From: Sphingomonas sp. PsM26
Lineage (GTDB): Bacteria; Pseudomonadota; Alphaproteobacteria; Sphingomonadales; Sphingomonadaceae
Reading direction: 5' to 3'
Length of the DNA stretch: 64,000 nucleotides
NCBI GenBank assembly: GCA_030433805.1
Contig: JARUXA010000020.1
Coordinates: 1-64,000, forward strand
Below, in pieces: positions 1-9,029 of this stretch (the first letter of the stretch is position 1; the number at the start of each line of letters is the position of its first letter). The position numbers and the translations under genes were made by a program. The notes beneath the pieces were generated by a model, which saw only the letters and a program-made list of their open reading frames with translations, had not been told where the DNA came from and did no database searches.

Positions 1-2
1 TG

Positions 3-1490
3 CTCAACATAGCCGCGGCGGCGTGGCACCGGAGCTTTGCGGCGGAGGCGAAGGCGCTTGGCTATGACGTGATCTGGTCGCTCAGTTACGAACTGTTCGA
101 TGCCTATTGCTGGGGCGACTGGAAACAGCGCGCGTGGGACGGATCGCCCGCGCTGACCGGCTGGTCGCCGCCCTCGACGCTGCTGTCGCCTGCGCATGGC
201 GGGGCGATGGCGTATCTGCATGCGGTGGCGGGGGCGTTCATTGCGATCACGCTGGCGGCGGGACTGGCGCCCAAGTTCCAGGTCGGCGAGCCGTGGTGGT
301 GGGTGCTGCCCGATGGCCGCCCGTGCCTGTACGATGCGTCGGCGCGCGCGGCGTTCGGCGGCGATCCGGTGCAGATTGCGGATCTGGCGCGCGTGACCAC
401 CGCTCCGCAGCGCGCATTGCTCGATGCGGCGGGGGTGGTGCTGGCGGCGTCGACTGCGGCGCTGGTTGCGGCGGTGTGCGGGGTCGCGCCGGCGACGCAG
501 ACGCATCTGCTGGTGTATTTGCCGACCGTGCTCGCCGGCACGACGCCCGAGGCGAAGCGCGCCAACGTGCCGCTCGGCTGGGCACATCCGGCGTTCGATG
601 TGTTGCAGCTCGAGGATTATGATTTCGTCGTCGCAGGCGATGTCGCGGCGACCGCGCGCGGGGTGGCGGCGATGCAGGCTCGGCTCGGCTATGCCGTCGC
701 GCAGACACACTATCTCTCGGGCTTCGTGCTGCGGCACGACCAGACCGCGGATTGGCGCGACATTGAAGCGGCGGCCGAGGCCGCGCGCGCGCGCGGTGTG
801 GCGGCGACGTTCGTCTGGGCGCTGCCGCAGGTGGTGCGCGACGGGTTCGTGTATTTCGACCAGGAGGAAGACACGATGGACGCGTTCGACGACGTGCTGT
901 TCCCGATTGCGCTGGGGCGCGAGGCGGAGGTCAGCCCCGAATTCTCGACCGCGATCGTGACGAGCGGTGGCGGGCATGAGGCGCGCAACGCGAGCTGGGC
1001 GGAGGCGCGGACGCGCTACGATGTCGGGCCGGGGGTGCGGTCCGAAGCGGATATCGCGGCGTTGCTTGGCTTCTTCCGCGCGCGGATGGGGCCGGCGCGC
1101 GGGTTCCGGTTGCGCGATCCGTTCGATGCCAGTTCGAATGGGGGCGTGCCGACGCCGTTCGACCAGCGGATCGGGACGGGCGACGGGATCAGGGTGCGGT
1201 TCGCGCTGACCAAGGCGTATGGGGCCACGCTGCGGCGAATCACGCGCCCGGTCGCGGGAAGCGTGCGCGTCGCGGTGGGGACGGGCGAGACGACCGCTTT
1301 CAGCGTCGTCGCGGGGGGCTGGATCGACCTCGACGCCGCGCCCGCAGCGGGGGTCGCGGTCAGCGCGGGGTTCCAGTTCGACGTGGCCGTACGCTTCGCC
1401 GAGGACCGGCTGAGCGTGACGCGCGCGACCTTTCTAGCGGGCACGGCGACGAGCGTCCCGCTGATCGAAGTGCGCGAGGATGCGGCGTGA
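3..1490 (+). CDS. GTA/phage tail protein: TIM-barrel-like region fused to DUF2460 (partial, 5' end outside window)
   Basis: The reading frame is open to the left edge, so the true start lies upstream; the GTG at 69 is only the first start-like codon inside. The visible N-terminal part (WGDWKQRAWDG, GEPWWWVLPDG) looks like the TIM-barrel, glycosidase-like domain of GTA megatron proteins. The last roughly 190 residues match the DUF2460/TIGR02217 family (GTA ORFg12-like): FSTAIV, ARNASWAEARTRYDVG, a GFRLRDPFDAS stretch and DQRIGTGDG. In Rhodobacter capsulatus GTA the TIM barrel sits on g15, so its placement here on the DUF2460 protein is a different domain arrangement. The family is a distal tail/baseplate component. 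The stop overlaps the next start (GTGA), indicating a translationally coupled tail operon. Family call is firm; exact structural role is inferred. Confidence 0.82.
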   Translation, partial: LNIAAAAWHRSFAAEAKALGYDVIWSLSYELFDAYCWGDWKQRAWDGSPALTGWSPPSTLLSPAHGGAMAYLHAVAGAFIAITLAAGLAPKFQVGEPWWWVLPDGRPCLYDASARAAFGGDPVQIADLARVTTAPQRALLDAAGVVLAASTAALVAAVCGVAPATQTHLLVYLPTVLAGTTPEAKRANVPLGWAHPAFDVLQLEDYDFVVAGDVAATARGVAAMQARLGYAVAQTHYLSGFVLRHDQTADWRDIEAAAEAARARGVAATFVWALPQVVRDGFVYFDQEEDTMDAFDDVLFPIALGREAEVSPEFSTAIVTSGGGHEARNASWAEARTRYDVGPGVRSEADIAALLGFFRARMGPARGFRLRDPFDASSNGGVPTPFDQRIGTGDGIRVRFALTKAYGATLRRITRPVAGSVRVAVGTGETTAFSVVAGGWIDLDAAPAAGVAVSAGFQFDVAVRFAEDRLSVTRATFLAGTATSVPLIEVREDAA

Positions 1491-2299
1491 GTTTCCTCGA
1501 GGGGACGCTCACGACGATCGCCTTGTGCTGGCGGATCGAACGCCGCGACGGGATCGCGCTGGGGCTGACCGATCACGACCGCGACTTGCTGATCGACGGT
1601 CTGGTCCACCGTGCTGCGCCGGGGATGACGCCCTCGGCGATCCGGCGCAGCGACGGGCTGGATGCGGACACGATGGACATTACGGGCGCGCTGACCAGTG
1701 CGGCGATCACCGAGGCGGATCTGCTCGCGGGGCGGTGGGACGGGGCGCGGGTGACGCTGTTCGCGGTCGACTGGAGCGGGGCGGATCCGACTCGCGTTCC
1801 GCTCGGGATCGGGACGATCGGTGCGGTGGAAACGCAGCAACAGGGTTTCACCGCCGAACTGCGGGGGGCGAGTGCCGCGCTGGAGCGACCGGTCGTGGAG
1901 CTGACGTCGCCCGAATGTCGTGCCGAGCTTGGCGATGCGCGCTGCCGCGTGCCGCTTGCCGGACGACGGCGGATGCAGCGCGTCATCGGGGTCGACGGGC
2001 AGACCGTGACGCTCGACGCGGTCGAACCGAGCGGGGATGCGTATGGCGGCGGCCTGCTGCGCTGGATCGGCGGGGCGAACAGTGGCTTGCACGCTGCGAT
2101 CGCGGGGTCGGACGGTGCGCGTGTGACGTTGCGGAGCGATCCGGCGTTGCCGGTCGTGGCAGGGGATCTGGTCGAGCTGATCGAGGGGTGTGACAAGAGC
2201 CTGGCGACGTGCGCCGCGCGGTTCGGCAATGCGGCGAACTTTCGCGGAGAGCCGTATCTCCCCGGGATCGATCTTCTGACGCGCTATCCCGGCGCATGA
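1487..2299 (+). CDS. DUF2163 family tail/baseplate hub protein (GTA g13-like, TIGR02218)
   Basis: 270 residues starting at a GTG that overlaps the upstream stop by 4 nt (GTGA). The sequence fits the DUF2163/phage BR0599 family: an N-terminal beta-rich half with GLTDHDRDL, then the conserved cysteine-containing C-terminal part (SPECRAELGDARC, EGCDKSLATCAARFGN, FRGEPYLPG). Family members form the tail hub or distal-tail ring of GTA-like particles, and the cysteines are typical of a metal-binding hub. Its place between the DUF2460 and NlpC/P60 genes is the same order as g12-g13-g14 of the R. capsulatus GTA, which strengthens the call. Confidence 0.88.
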   Translation: MSFLEGTLTTIALCWRIERRDGIALGLTDHDRDLLIDGLVHRAAPGMTPSAIRRSDGLDADTMDITGALTSAAITEADLLAGRWDGARVTLFAVDWSGADPTRVPLGIGTIGAVETQQQGFTAELRGASAALERPVVELTSPECRAELGDARCRVPLAGRRRMQRVIGVDGQTVTLDAVEPSGDAYGGGLLRWIGGANSGLHAAIAGSDGARVTLRSDPALPVVAGDLVELIEGCDKSLATCAARFGNAANFRGEPYLPGIDLLTRYPGA

Positions 2300-2709
2300 C
2301 GCCCAGGGATCGCGCCGTTGTTGCGGCGGCGCGGGGTGTGATCGGCGCGCGGTTCCGGGTGCAGGGGCGCGACCCGGCGTTCGGGCTGGACTGCGTGGGC
2401 GTCGTCGCGGTCGCGTTGCGGGGTGCGGGATATGCGGGGGCGATCCCCGGCGATTATGCGCTGCGCGGGGGATGCGTCACCGAGATCGTCGCGCGGTTCA
2501 ATGCGGCGGGGCTTGAACGGGGCACGACCGCGATGCCCGGCGGCATCGCGCTTTTCGACGCCGGATGCCCGCAATGGCATTTGGCGGTGATCGTTCCGGG
2601 CGGGATCGTTCATGCCGATGCGATGCTCCGCCGCGTGGTCGAGCGACCGGGGCCGCCGCCGTGGACGCTGATCGGCTGCTGGCATCTTCAAGACGATCGG
2701 GGAGAGTGA
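2296..2709 (+). CDS. NlpC/P60 family cell-wall peptidase of GTA/phage tail (g14-like)
   Basis: 137 residues from the ATG at 2296, chosen because it overlaps the upstream stop as ATGA; an upstream in-frame extension to 2209 would lie inside the previous gene. The catalytic Cys is in GLDCVGVVAVAL and the catalytic His in CPQWHLAVIV, the NlpC/P60 Cys-His arrangement. The family (TIGR02219, GTA ORFg14) hydrolyses peptidoglycan cross-links and is thought to open the recipient wall for DNA entry at the tail tip. Compact single-domain size is normal for this tail-associated form. It is followed 3 nt later by the large tail protein, so one transcript is likely. Confidence 0.88.
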   Translation: MTPRDRAVVAAARGVIGARFRVQGRDPAFGLDCVGVVAVALRGAGYAGAIPGDYALRGGCVTEIVARFNAAGLERGTTAMPGGIALFDAGCPQWHLAVIVPGGIVHADAMLRRVVERPGPPPWTLIGCWHLQDDRGE

Positions 2710-2712
2710 CCG

Positions 2713-4896
2713 ATGGCGACGCTCGTTTTGACGGTCGTGGGGACGGTGATCGGGGGACCGATCGGCGGTGCGATCGGCGCTGCCGTGGGGAGCGTGATCG
2801 ATCACACTGTGCTGTTCCCGCCCCAGGGGCGCAGCGGACCGCGCTTGTCCGCCTTGCAGGTCCAGACGTCGAGCTATGGCACGCCGCTCCAGCGGATCTT
2901 CGGGACGATGCGGGTCGGCGGATGCGTGATCTGGTCGACCGAATTGATCGAGAGCGCGGCGACCAGCAGCAGCGGAAAGGGGCAAGCGAGCCTGACTGCG
3001 TACAGTTATTCGGTGTCGTTCGCGGTCGCCTTGTCGGCGCGGCCGATCCAGCGGGTGGGGCGGATCTGGGCGGACGGCAAGCTGTTGCGCGGGGCCGACG
3101 GGGTGTTCAAGAGCGCGACCGGTTTCCGGCTGTATCCGGGCAATGAAGACCAGCCGATCGACCCATTGCTGGCGGCGGCAGAGGGGGGCATGCTGACACC
3201 TGCGCACCGCGGCGTGGCTTATGCGGTGTTCGAGCATCTGCAGCTTGCGGACTATGGCAATCGCATTCCGTCGCTGACTTTCGAGGTCGTCGCGGATGAC
3301 GCGGCCGTGCCGATCGGGACGATCATCCGGGAACTGGCGGGGGGCGCGGTGACCGGTTCCGTCGATGCGCCTGATCTCACCGGGTTCGCGGCTTACGGCG
3401 ACAGCGTGCGCAGTGCGATCGAACCACTTACGCAGGCGAGTGGCGCTTGGTTTGCGCCAGCGCCCGGCCTGAAAGATGCGCGGCTGGTGCTGAGGGGCGG
3501 GATCGTTCCCGAGCGCGCGATCGACGATGGCGACGTGACCGCCGCAGGATCGCAATCCGCACGGGGGCGCAGCATCGCCGCGCTGGAGACGGTCGCGCGC
3601 GCCGTGACCGTGTCGCATTACGATCCGGCACGCGATTTCCAGATCGGGTTGCAGCGTGCGTGGCGGCCCGGGCCGGGCACGCGCGAGGATCGGCTCGAAC
3701 TGGTTGCCGCGGTCGATGCCGGGGCCGCCAAGACGATCGCGGAACGGACGATCGCGCGGGGCGAAGCGGGGCGCGAACGGCGCAGCGTGACGCTGGGGTG
3801 GGACGCGCTCGCATTATCCCCCGGCGCATGCGTCACGATCCGCGGGGTGGCGGGTGTGTGGCGCGTCGCGCGCTGGGGGTTCGAGCGGCATGTCGTGACG
3901 CTCGAGTGCGTCCGGCTGGCCGCCAGGACCGCCGCGGCACGTGCGAGCCCGGGGCGGGTGCTGTCCGCACCGGACCTGGCGGCGGGGACGACGCTGCTCG
4001 CGGTGGCCGAGATGCTGCCGTTCGACGACAGCGTGTTGACGTCGCCGCGCGTGACGATCGTCGCGGCGGGCACCCAACCCGGCTGGCGGCGTGCGGCGGT
4101 GCTCTACAGCCTAGACGACGGGCTGCACTGGATCAGCGCAGGAGCGACTGCCGCCGCGGGCGTGATTGGGCGGCTCGTGACGGTGCCGGGGACCGGCGGT
4201 GCGTCCTTGGTCGATCGCGCCGGGCGGTTCTTGGTCGAGCTCGCGCATGGTGACATGACGTTGGAGAGCGCAACCGACGCTGCCCTGGCCGCGGGGGCGA
4301 ACCTCGCGTTGGTGGGGGATGAGATCGTGCAATTCGGCATAGCGGAACAGATCGGCGCGACGCGGTGGCAGCTTTCGACGCTGTTGCGCGGACGTCGCGG
4401 GAGCGAACGCGTGATCGGTACGCAGGCCGTGGGGGATCGCTTCGCGCTGCTGACACCGCAAAGCACCATGACGCTCGATCTTCCCATGACCGCGATCGGC
4501 GGAACGGTGCGCATTCTTGCGACCGGGGTCGGCGATCTGACGGGGCCAGCCAGTGCTGTGCTGGCGGTGAACGGAGTTTCGGTCGTACCGCTTTCGCCGG
4601 TTCTGTTGCAGTGCAGCGAAGTTGGTAACGGTAATGCCGTTCTGGCTTGGGTGCGCCGCAGCAGAAACGGGTGGCAGTGGCGCGATGGGATCGATGCGCC
4701 ACTGGCGGAGGAACGCGAGGAATATCGGGTCACGTTCGGCGATGAAGCCGGCGCTCCGAGCGCGGTCACGGTCTCCCCGCGATGGACGTTGACCGCTGCA
4801 GACCGGGGGAGCGGCCGGATGATCGCGGTCCGGCAGGCAGGCACCAACGGCGAATCTCCACCAGCGCGATTGTGGATTCCCGGATGGGCAGGATGA
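2713..4896 (+). CDS. Large GTA/phage tail tip protein (g15-like, phage-tail_3 type)
   Basis: 727 residues, ATG preceded by GGAGAG and only 3 nt after the peptidase stop. The N-terminus is a glycine-rich hydrophobic stretch (VVGTVIGGPIGGAIGAAVG), followed by the conserved SYGTPLQRIFGTMRVGG and SYSVSFAVALS segments seen in GTA ORFg15-type and lambda J-like tail tip proteins. The rest is beta-rich and shows no catalytic motif I recognise. R. capsulatus g15 is about 1300 residues and carries a TIM barrel; this protein is shorter and lacks that domain, which appears instead on the first gene of the window. Inferred role: baseplate/tail-tip component contacting the recipient cell. Confidence 0.82.
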   Translation: MATLVLTVVGTVIGGPIGGAIGAAVGSVIDHTVLFPPQGRSGPRLSALQVQTSSYGTPLQRIFGTMRVGGCVIWSTELIESAATSSSGKGQASLTAYSYSVSFAVALSARPIQRVGRIWADGKLLRGADGVFKSATGFRLYPGNEDQPIDPLLAAAEGGMLTPAHRGVAYAVFEHLQLADYGNRIPSLTFEVVADDAAVPIGTIIRELAGGAVTGSVDAPDLTGFAAYGDSVRSAIEPLTQASGAWFAPAPGLKDARLVLRGGIVPERAIDDGDVTAAGSQSARGRSIAALETVARAVTVSHYDPARDFQIGLQRAWRPGPGTREDRLELVAAVDAGAAKTIAERTIARGEAGRERRSVTLGWDALALSPGACVTIRGVAGVWRVARWGFERHVVTLECVRLAARTAAARASPGRVLSAPDLAAGTTLLAVAEMLPFDDSVLTSPRVTIVAAGTQPGWRRAAVLYSLDDGLHWISAGATAAAGVIGRLVTVPGTGGASLVDRAGRFLVELAHGDMTLESATDAALAAGANLALVGDEIVQFGIAEQIGATRWQLSTLLRGRRGSERVIGTQAVGDRFALLTPQSTMTLDLPMTAIGGTVRILATGVGDLTGPASAVLAVNGVSVVPLSPVLLQCSEVGNGNAVLAWVRRSRNGWQWRDGIDAPLAEEREEYRVTFGDEAGAPSAVTVSPRWTLTAADRGSGRMIAVRQAGTNGESPPARLWIPGWAG

Positions 4897-4908
4897 AGGA
4901 ACGCGATC

Positions 4909-5418
4909 ATGAGCGACGACACGACGCCACGGCTGGCCTTGCCGTTTCTGCAGGCCGGGCAGGGTCAGAAGGAACTCACCCACAATGAATCGCTCGCGCT
5001 GCTCGATATTGCGGTGCAACCGATCGTCGAGGCGGTTGGATTGAGCGTTCCACCGTCCGCCCCGCTCCCCGGACAATGCTGGATCGTCGGAGTCGCGCCG
5101 AGTGGCGCGTGGACGGGCCGGGGCGGGGCGCTGGCGGGGTGGACCGCAGGCGGATGGCGTTTTCTTGCCGCCGCCGACGGCATGTCCGCGTGGAGTATCA
5201 AGGACCTATGCGTCGCACGTCATGTCGCGGGCCAATGGGAGGTGGGAACCGTGCGGGCGCGACGGCTTCTAATGGACGGCGTACAGGCGCTGGACGTACC
5301 TCAAGCAGCGATCGCGGCACCGTCCGGCGGCACCGTTAGTGACCTTTCTGCACGCCAGACGATCGGCGAGATTATCGCCGTATTGCAGCATCATGGACTG
5401 ATATTAAGCCCCGCATAA
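4909..5418 (+). CDS. DUF2793 domain protein (tail-associated)
   Basis: 169 residues, ATG with AAGGA upstream, 12 nt after the tail protein. The N-terminus (PRLALPFLQAGQGQKELTHNE) and the ALLDIAVQPIVEA segment are the DUF2793 signature, found at the 3' end of GTA-like and prophage tail clusters of sphingomonads and rhodobacteria. Family function is not established; position suggests a fibre or receptor-binding accessory. It has no signal peptide or membrane segment. It is the last gene of the tail operon, since the next gene is an unrelated outer-membrane protein with its own ribosome-binding site. Confidence 0.82.
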   Translation: MSDDTTPRLALPFLQAGQGQKELTHNESLALLDIAVQPIVEAVGLSVPPSAPLPGQCWIVGVAPSGAWTGRGGALAGWTAGGWRFLAAADGMSAWSIKDLCVARHVAGQWEVGTVRARRLLMDGVQALDVPQAAIAAPSGGTVSDLSARQTIGEIIAVLQHHGLILSPA

Positions 5419-5537
5419 CTGCCAATTGCTGTGGCATTTCAGCAACAGATCCTGGCATTTGTTCGCTTGCGCGGAAACCTTCCATTGGGTAGGGAGTTTG
5501 CGCTGTCCGAGTGACAACCAGAAGAAGGGGTTTTTTT

Positions 5538-6647
5538 ATGCGGAAGCTAGCCGTTACCATGGCGCTTGCGACCACCGTTCTTGCCACACCAGCCCTCGCC
5601 CGCGACAAGTCGTGGTACGTCGGTGTCGACGGTGGTGGCATGATCGTCGAGGATATCAAGTTCAACATCGCAGGCGCTAACAACGCAGGCAACGTCGATC
5701 ATCACTACGGCTACGACGTCGATGGTGTGATCGGTTACGATCTCGGCATGTTCCGCGTTGAAGCCGAAGTCGGCTACAAGTCGGCAGCAGTCGATGGCTA
5801 CCGTTCGACGACCGCAACCACGGTTGGCGGCACGACGTTCGTTCCGGGCACCTACAACGGTGCAAACGGCCGTACCTCGGCACTCAGCTTCATGGTCAAT
5901 GGCCTGCTCGACTTCGGTGACGATGACGGCATCCAGGGCTTCGTCGGCGGCGGTGTCGGTGCAGCTCGCGTCAAGGGTCGTTACGACATCTCGGGCAACA
6001 CCCAGTTCCTGAACGACAGCGACACGACCTTCGCCTACCAGGGCATCGCCGGTGTTCGCGCGCCGATCAGCAACCACGTCGACGCGTCGCTGAAGTATCG
6101 CTTCTTCACCGCCGACAAGGTCCGCCTGATCGACGTTTCGGGCCGTCAGTTCGACAGCAAGTTCCGTACGCACAGCCTGCTCGCAGGTCTGACGTACAAC
6201 TTCGGCGAGCCTGCAGCTCCCCCGCCGCCGCCGGAGCCAGCAGCTCCGCCGCCGCCGCCGGAACCCGCAGCTCCGCCGCCCCCGCCGGCACCGGTTTGCT
6301 CGCCTGGTCCGTTCATCGTGTTCTTCGAATGGGACAAGTCGGACGTTACGCCTGAGGCAGCCGGCATTCTCGACAACGCGATCGCCCAGTACCAGAACTG
6401 CGGTAGCGCACGTGTCATGCTCGCAGGTCACACTGACCGTTCGGGCGCGGCATCGTACAACGTCGGCCTGTCGCAGCGTCGCAATGACTCGGTTCAGGCT
6501 TACCTGTCCGCGCATTCGATCCCTGCTGGCGTGATCACCTCGGAAGCGTTCGGCGAGAGCCGCCCGCGCGTCGAGACCGCAGACGGTGTTCGCGAAGTGC
6601 AGAACCGTCGCGTGGAAGTTACGTACGGTCCGGGTTCGGGCAACTAA
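5538..6647 (+). CDS. OmpA-family outer membrane protein (beta-barrel, proline-rich hinge, peptidoglycan-binding domain)
   Basis: 369 residues from the ATG at 5538, chosen over an in-frame upstream start because AGAAGAAGGGG precedes it and a signal peptide follows (MRKLAVTMALATTVLATPALA, cleavage after ALA). Residues of about 22-220 form an OmpA-type barrel ending in LAGLTYNFG. Residues of about 224-253 are three near-identical proline repeats (EPAAPPPPP), a periplasmic hinge. The C-terminal part is an OmpA/MotB domain that binds peptidoglycan (FFEWDKSDVT, LAGHTDRSGAASYN, NRRVEV). Role: structural tether between outer membrane and wall, often an abundant porin-like protein. Codon use is smoother than in the adjacent tail genes, as expected for a highly expressed protein. 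A terminator follows. Confidence 0.93.
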   Translation: MRKLAVTMALATTVLATPALARDKSWYVGVDGGGMIVEDIKFNIAGANNAGNVDHHYGYDVDGVIGYDLGMFRVEAEVGYKSAAVDGYRSTTATTVGGTTFVPGTYNGANGRTSALSFMVNGLLDFGDDDGIQGFVGGGVGAARVKGRYDISGNTQFLNDSDTTFAYQGIAGVRAPISNHVDASLKYRFFTADKVRLIDVSGRQFDSKFRTHSLLAGLTYNFGEPAAPPPPPEPAAPPPPPEPAAPPPPPAPVCSPGPFIVFFEWDKSDVTPEAAGILDNAIAQYQNCGSARVMLAGHTDRSGAASYNVGLSQRRNDSVQAYLSAHSIPAGVITSEAFGESRPRVETADGVREVQNRRVEVTYGPGSGN

Positions 6648-6674
6648 GCTCGAAGCCTTACGGCGAAAAGATCG

Positions 6675-6708
6675 AGGGGATCGGCTACGGCCGGTCCCCT
6701 TTTTCTTT
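6675..6708 (+). terminator. Rho-independent terminator after the OmpA gene
   Basis: A 10-bp stem (AGGGGATCGG with CCGGTCCCCT, one G-U pair) encloses a 6-nt loop and is followed directly by TTTTCTTT. It lies 28 nt after the OmpA stop codon, a textbook intrinsic terminator. Confidence 0.88.
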
Positions 6709-6915
6709 GTCCTCGAAAGACCGGACGTTGCGCGGACGGGACTATTTCGGTGCAGCGCGATATCGCCGCCGCTGGCAATTTGCCGTGCGGACGGCTAACG
6801 GGGCACATGTCGGGCGGGCATGCGTCAAATGGTTGCGATGTGGCGATTGAATGCCATTGCACGCGTACCATGCGCTCACCCGTCGCCATTGCTCGCGGCA
6901 TTCAGGGGACACGCT

Positions 6916-8217
6916 ATGCGGATTACGATGATTGGTTCGGGCTATGTCGGCCTGGTATCCGGAGCCTGTTTCTCGGACTTCGGCCATGACGTGATCTGCG
7001 TCGACAAGGATGCATCCAAGATCGAGGCGCTCGAAGCCGGGCGGATGCCGATCTTCGAGCCGGGCCTCGATACACTGGTCGCGACCAATGTTGCCGCGGG
7101 TCGTCTCAAGTTCACTACCGACCTGCACGCGGCGGTCCGCGGCGCGGATGCCGTGTTCATCGCTGTCGGAACGCCGTCACGGCGCGGCGACGGCCATGCC
7201 GATCTGACCTATGTGTTTGCAGCGACCCGCGAGATCGCCGAGGCGATCGACGGGCCGGTGGTGGTCGTGACCAAGTCGACGGTTCCGGTCGGCACAGGCG
7301 ACAAAGTTGAGGAAATCCTGCTCGAGCTGGCCGGTGATTTCCCGATCGCGGTCGTTTCCAACCCGGAATTCCTGCGCGAGGGCGCCGCGATCGGCGACTT
7401 CAAGCGGCCCGACCGGATCGTGATCGGCACCGAGGACGAGCGGGCCAAGGACGTGATGCGCGAGGTCTATCGCCCGCTGTATCTCAACGAGAGCCCGATC
7501 CTGTTCGTCGGGCGTCGCACGTCCGAGCTGATCAAATATGCGGCGAATGCGTTCCTCGCGACAAAGATCACCTTCATCAACGAGATCGCCGACCTGTGCG
7601 AAGCGGTGGGGGCGAACGTCCAGGACGTGTCGCGCGGGATCGGCCTCGACAAGCGGATCGGGTCCAAGTTCCTGCACGCAGGCCCGGGCTATGGCGGGTC
7701 GTGCTTCCCCAAGGATACGCTCGCACTGCTCAAGACCGCGGAGGATTACGAAACCCCGGTCCGGATCGTCGAGGCGGTCGTCCAGGTGAACGACAACCGC
7801 AAACGCGCGATGGGCCGCAAGGTCATCAAGGCGCTCGGCAACGAGGCCAAGGGCAAGACGGTCGCGATCCTCGGGCTGACCTTCAAGCCCAACACCGACG
7901 ACATGCGCGACGCGCCCAGCCTTGCGATCATTCAGAGCCTGCTCGATGCCGGAGCCACCGTGCGGGCGCATGACCCCGAAGGCATGGACATCGCCAAGAC
8001 CGTCCTTCCCGGCATCACCTATTGCGGTGATGCCTATGAAGCGGCGACCGGTGCCGACGCGATCGTGATCGTCACCGAGTGGGACATCTATCGCGCGCTC
8101 GATCTCAAGCGGCTTTCGACGATCATGACGTCCAAGGTCATGGTCGACCTGCGCAACGTCTATCCCTCGGCAGACGTCGAGCGCGCGGGCTTCGCGTACA
8201 GCGCGGTCGGGCGCTGA
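6916..8217 (+). CDS. ugd: UDP-glucose 6-dehydrogenase
   Basis: 433 residues starting at the ATG at 6916, with GGGGAC 5 nt upstream; an earlier in-frame start (6820) would add a tail that does not resemble the family. The Rossmann NAD site is MRITMIGSGYVGLVSGACF. The catalytic cysteine is in GPGYGGSCFPKDTLAL, and KSTVPVGT and SNPEFLREG are family signatures. It makes UDP-glucuronate by two-step NAD-dependent oxidation, the precursor for acidic exopolysaccharide (sphingan-type) and glycolipid (glycosphingolipid) synthesis. No polysaccharide genes adjoin it here, so the specific end product cannot be read from context. It converges on ygfZ with a 3-nt gap. Confidence 0.95.
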   Translation: MRITMIGSGYVGLVSGACFSDFGHDVICVDKDASKIEALEAGRMPIFEPGLDTLVATNVAAGRLKFTTDLHAAVRGADAVFIAVGTPSRRGDGHADLTYVFAATREIAEAIDGPVVVVTKSTVPVGTGDKVEEILLELAGDFPIAVVSNPEFLREGAAIGDFKRPDRIVIGTEDERAKDVMREVYRPLYLNESPILFVGRRTSELIKYAANAFLATKITFINEIADLCEAVGANVQDVSRGIGLDKRIGSKFLHAGPGYGGSCFPKDTLALLKTAEDYETPVRIVEAVVQVNDNRKRAMGRKVIKALGNEAKGKTVAILGLTFKPNTDDMRDAPSLAIIQSLLDAGATVRAHDPEGMDIAKTVLPGITYCGDAYEAATGADAIVIVTEWDIYRALDLKRLSTIMTSKVMVDLRNVYPSADVERAGFAYSAVGR

Positions 8218-8220
8218 CGC

Positions 8221-8985
8221 TCAGGCCGGTTCCGGCGTGGCGAGGGCAGCGCCCAGCCACGCTGGAACCAGCGCGTCGCCGAGGGCTTCGACCCGACGCA
8301 ATTCGACCATTAGCCCGAGGTCGGGATAGGTGGCGCGAGTCCGGTCGCCGGGTTCGGTGAGCGGTGCGACCACCAAGCGGCGATTCACCTTCGCACGGTG
8401 GTGCATCCGGGCGGTGTTTTCCTGGCCGGTGTAACACCCCTTGGTGAAACTGACGCCCCCGAGTTCGCGCGCGTTGGTTTCGAGCCACAGTGTCTGGTCA
8501 CTGCCGAGTTCGGCCTGGCCTTCGGTGACGCCGAGCGACAGGCGATGCGCGAGCCATCCCGTGGCAGGCTCGGCAGGCGCACCGAGCCAGCGCCGTCCAA
8601 GCTCGGCAAGCCGCGGGTCGCTGACGCCCGTATCCCCGTCCGGTGACCAGTGAACGGCCCCGGGGGCGGGGTCGATCGTGATCGCGCGCCGCAATCGATA
8701 CATCGACAGCCGTCTCGCCAGCGCTTCGGCAACGGTCGCTTCGCAATCGATCAGGATCGCGTCGTCATCCGCCCACAGCAGGAAATCGAACAGCGCCTTG
8801 CCCTGCGGGGTCAGCAACCCGCCCCAGCGCGGTGCCGCCGCGTCGAGCGTCGCGACGTCCTGCGTGATCAGGCCCTGCAGGAAGCCGCGAGGATCATCGC
8901 CCGCGACGCGCAGCAGCGCACGATCGGCCAGCATGGTGCCGGACGAGATGCTGTCGGATCGTGCGGGAAGGGTGGTTTCGGTCAT
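8221..8985 (-). CDS. ygfZ: YgfZ/GcvT-domain folate-binding protein, Fe-S cluster maintenance
   Basis: 254 residues from the ATG at 8985; starts at 9018 or 8934 are also possible, as none has a clear Shine-Dalgarno sequence. The diagnostic YgfZ motif K-G-C-Y-x-G-Q-E is present as TKGCYTGQENTARMHHR, and the N-terminus has the family segment RGFLQGLITQDV. YgfZ/IBA57-type proteins bind tetrahydrofolate and help assemble or repair [4Fe-4S] enzymes in the cytoplasm. The gene is divergent from the dihydroorotase gene, a common arrangement in sphingomonads. Confidence 0.9.
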   Translation of the reverse strand: MTETTLPARSDSISSGTMLADRALLRVAGDDPRGFLQGLITQDVATLDAAAPRWGGLLTPQGKALFDFLLWADDDAILIDCEATVAEALARRLSMYRLRRAITIDPAPGAVHWSPDGDTGVSDPRLAELGRRWLGAPAEPATGWLAHRLSLGVTEGQAELGSDQTLWLETNARELGGVSFTKGCYTGQENTARMHHRAKVNRRLVVAPLTEPGDRTRATYPDLGLMVELRRVEALGDALVPAWLGAALATPEPA

Positions 8986-9029
8986 GCTGACGAGATAGGA
9001 CGCCGTGAGGCTTTGCATAAGAGGCAGTT

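Noticed and set aside
1..5418. Complete prophage at the left edge
   Set aside because: Only GTA-type tail genes are visible; no integrase, lysis, capsid or attachment site lies on the right side, and housekeeping-type genes follow directly.
6208..6297. CRISPR-like or tandem repeat array
   Set aside because: The repetition is three in-frame proline-rich codon blocks (EPAAPPPPP) forming the hinge of the OmpA-family protein. I saw no CRISPR array elsewhere in the window.
5547..6515. Antisense ORF opposite the OmpA-family gene
   Set aside because: Val/Arg/Cys-rich mirror translation of a strongly supported outer-membrane protein with signal peptide and terminator.
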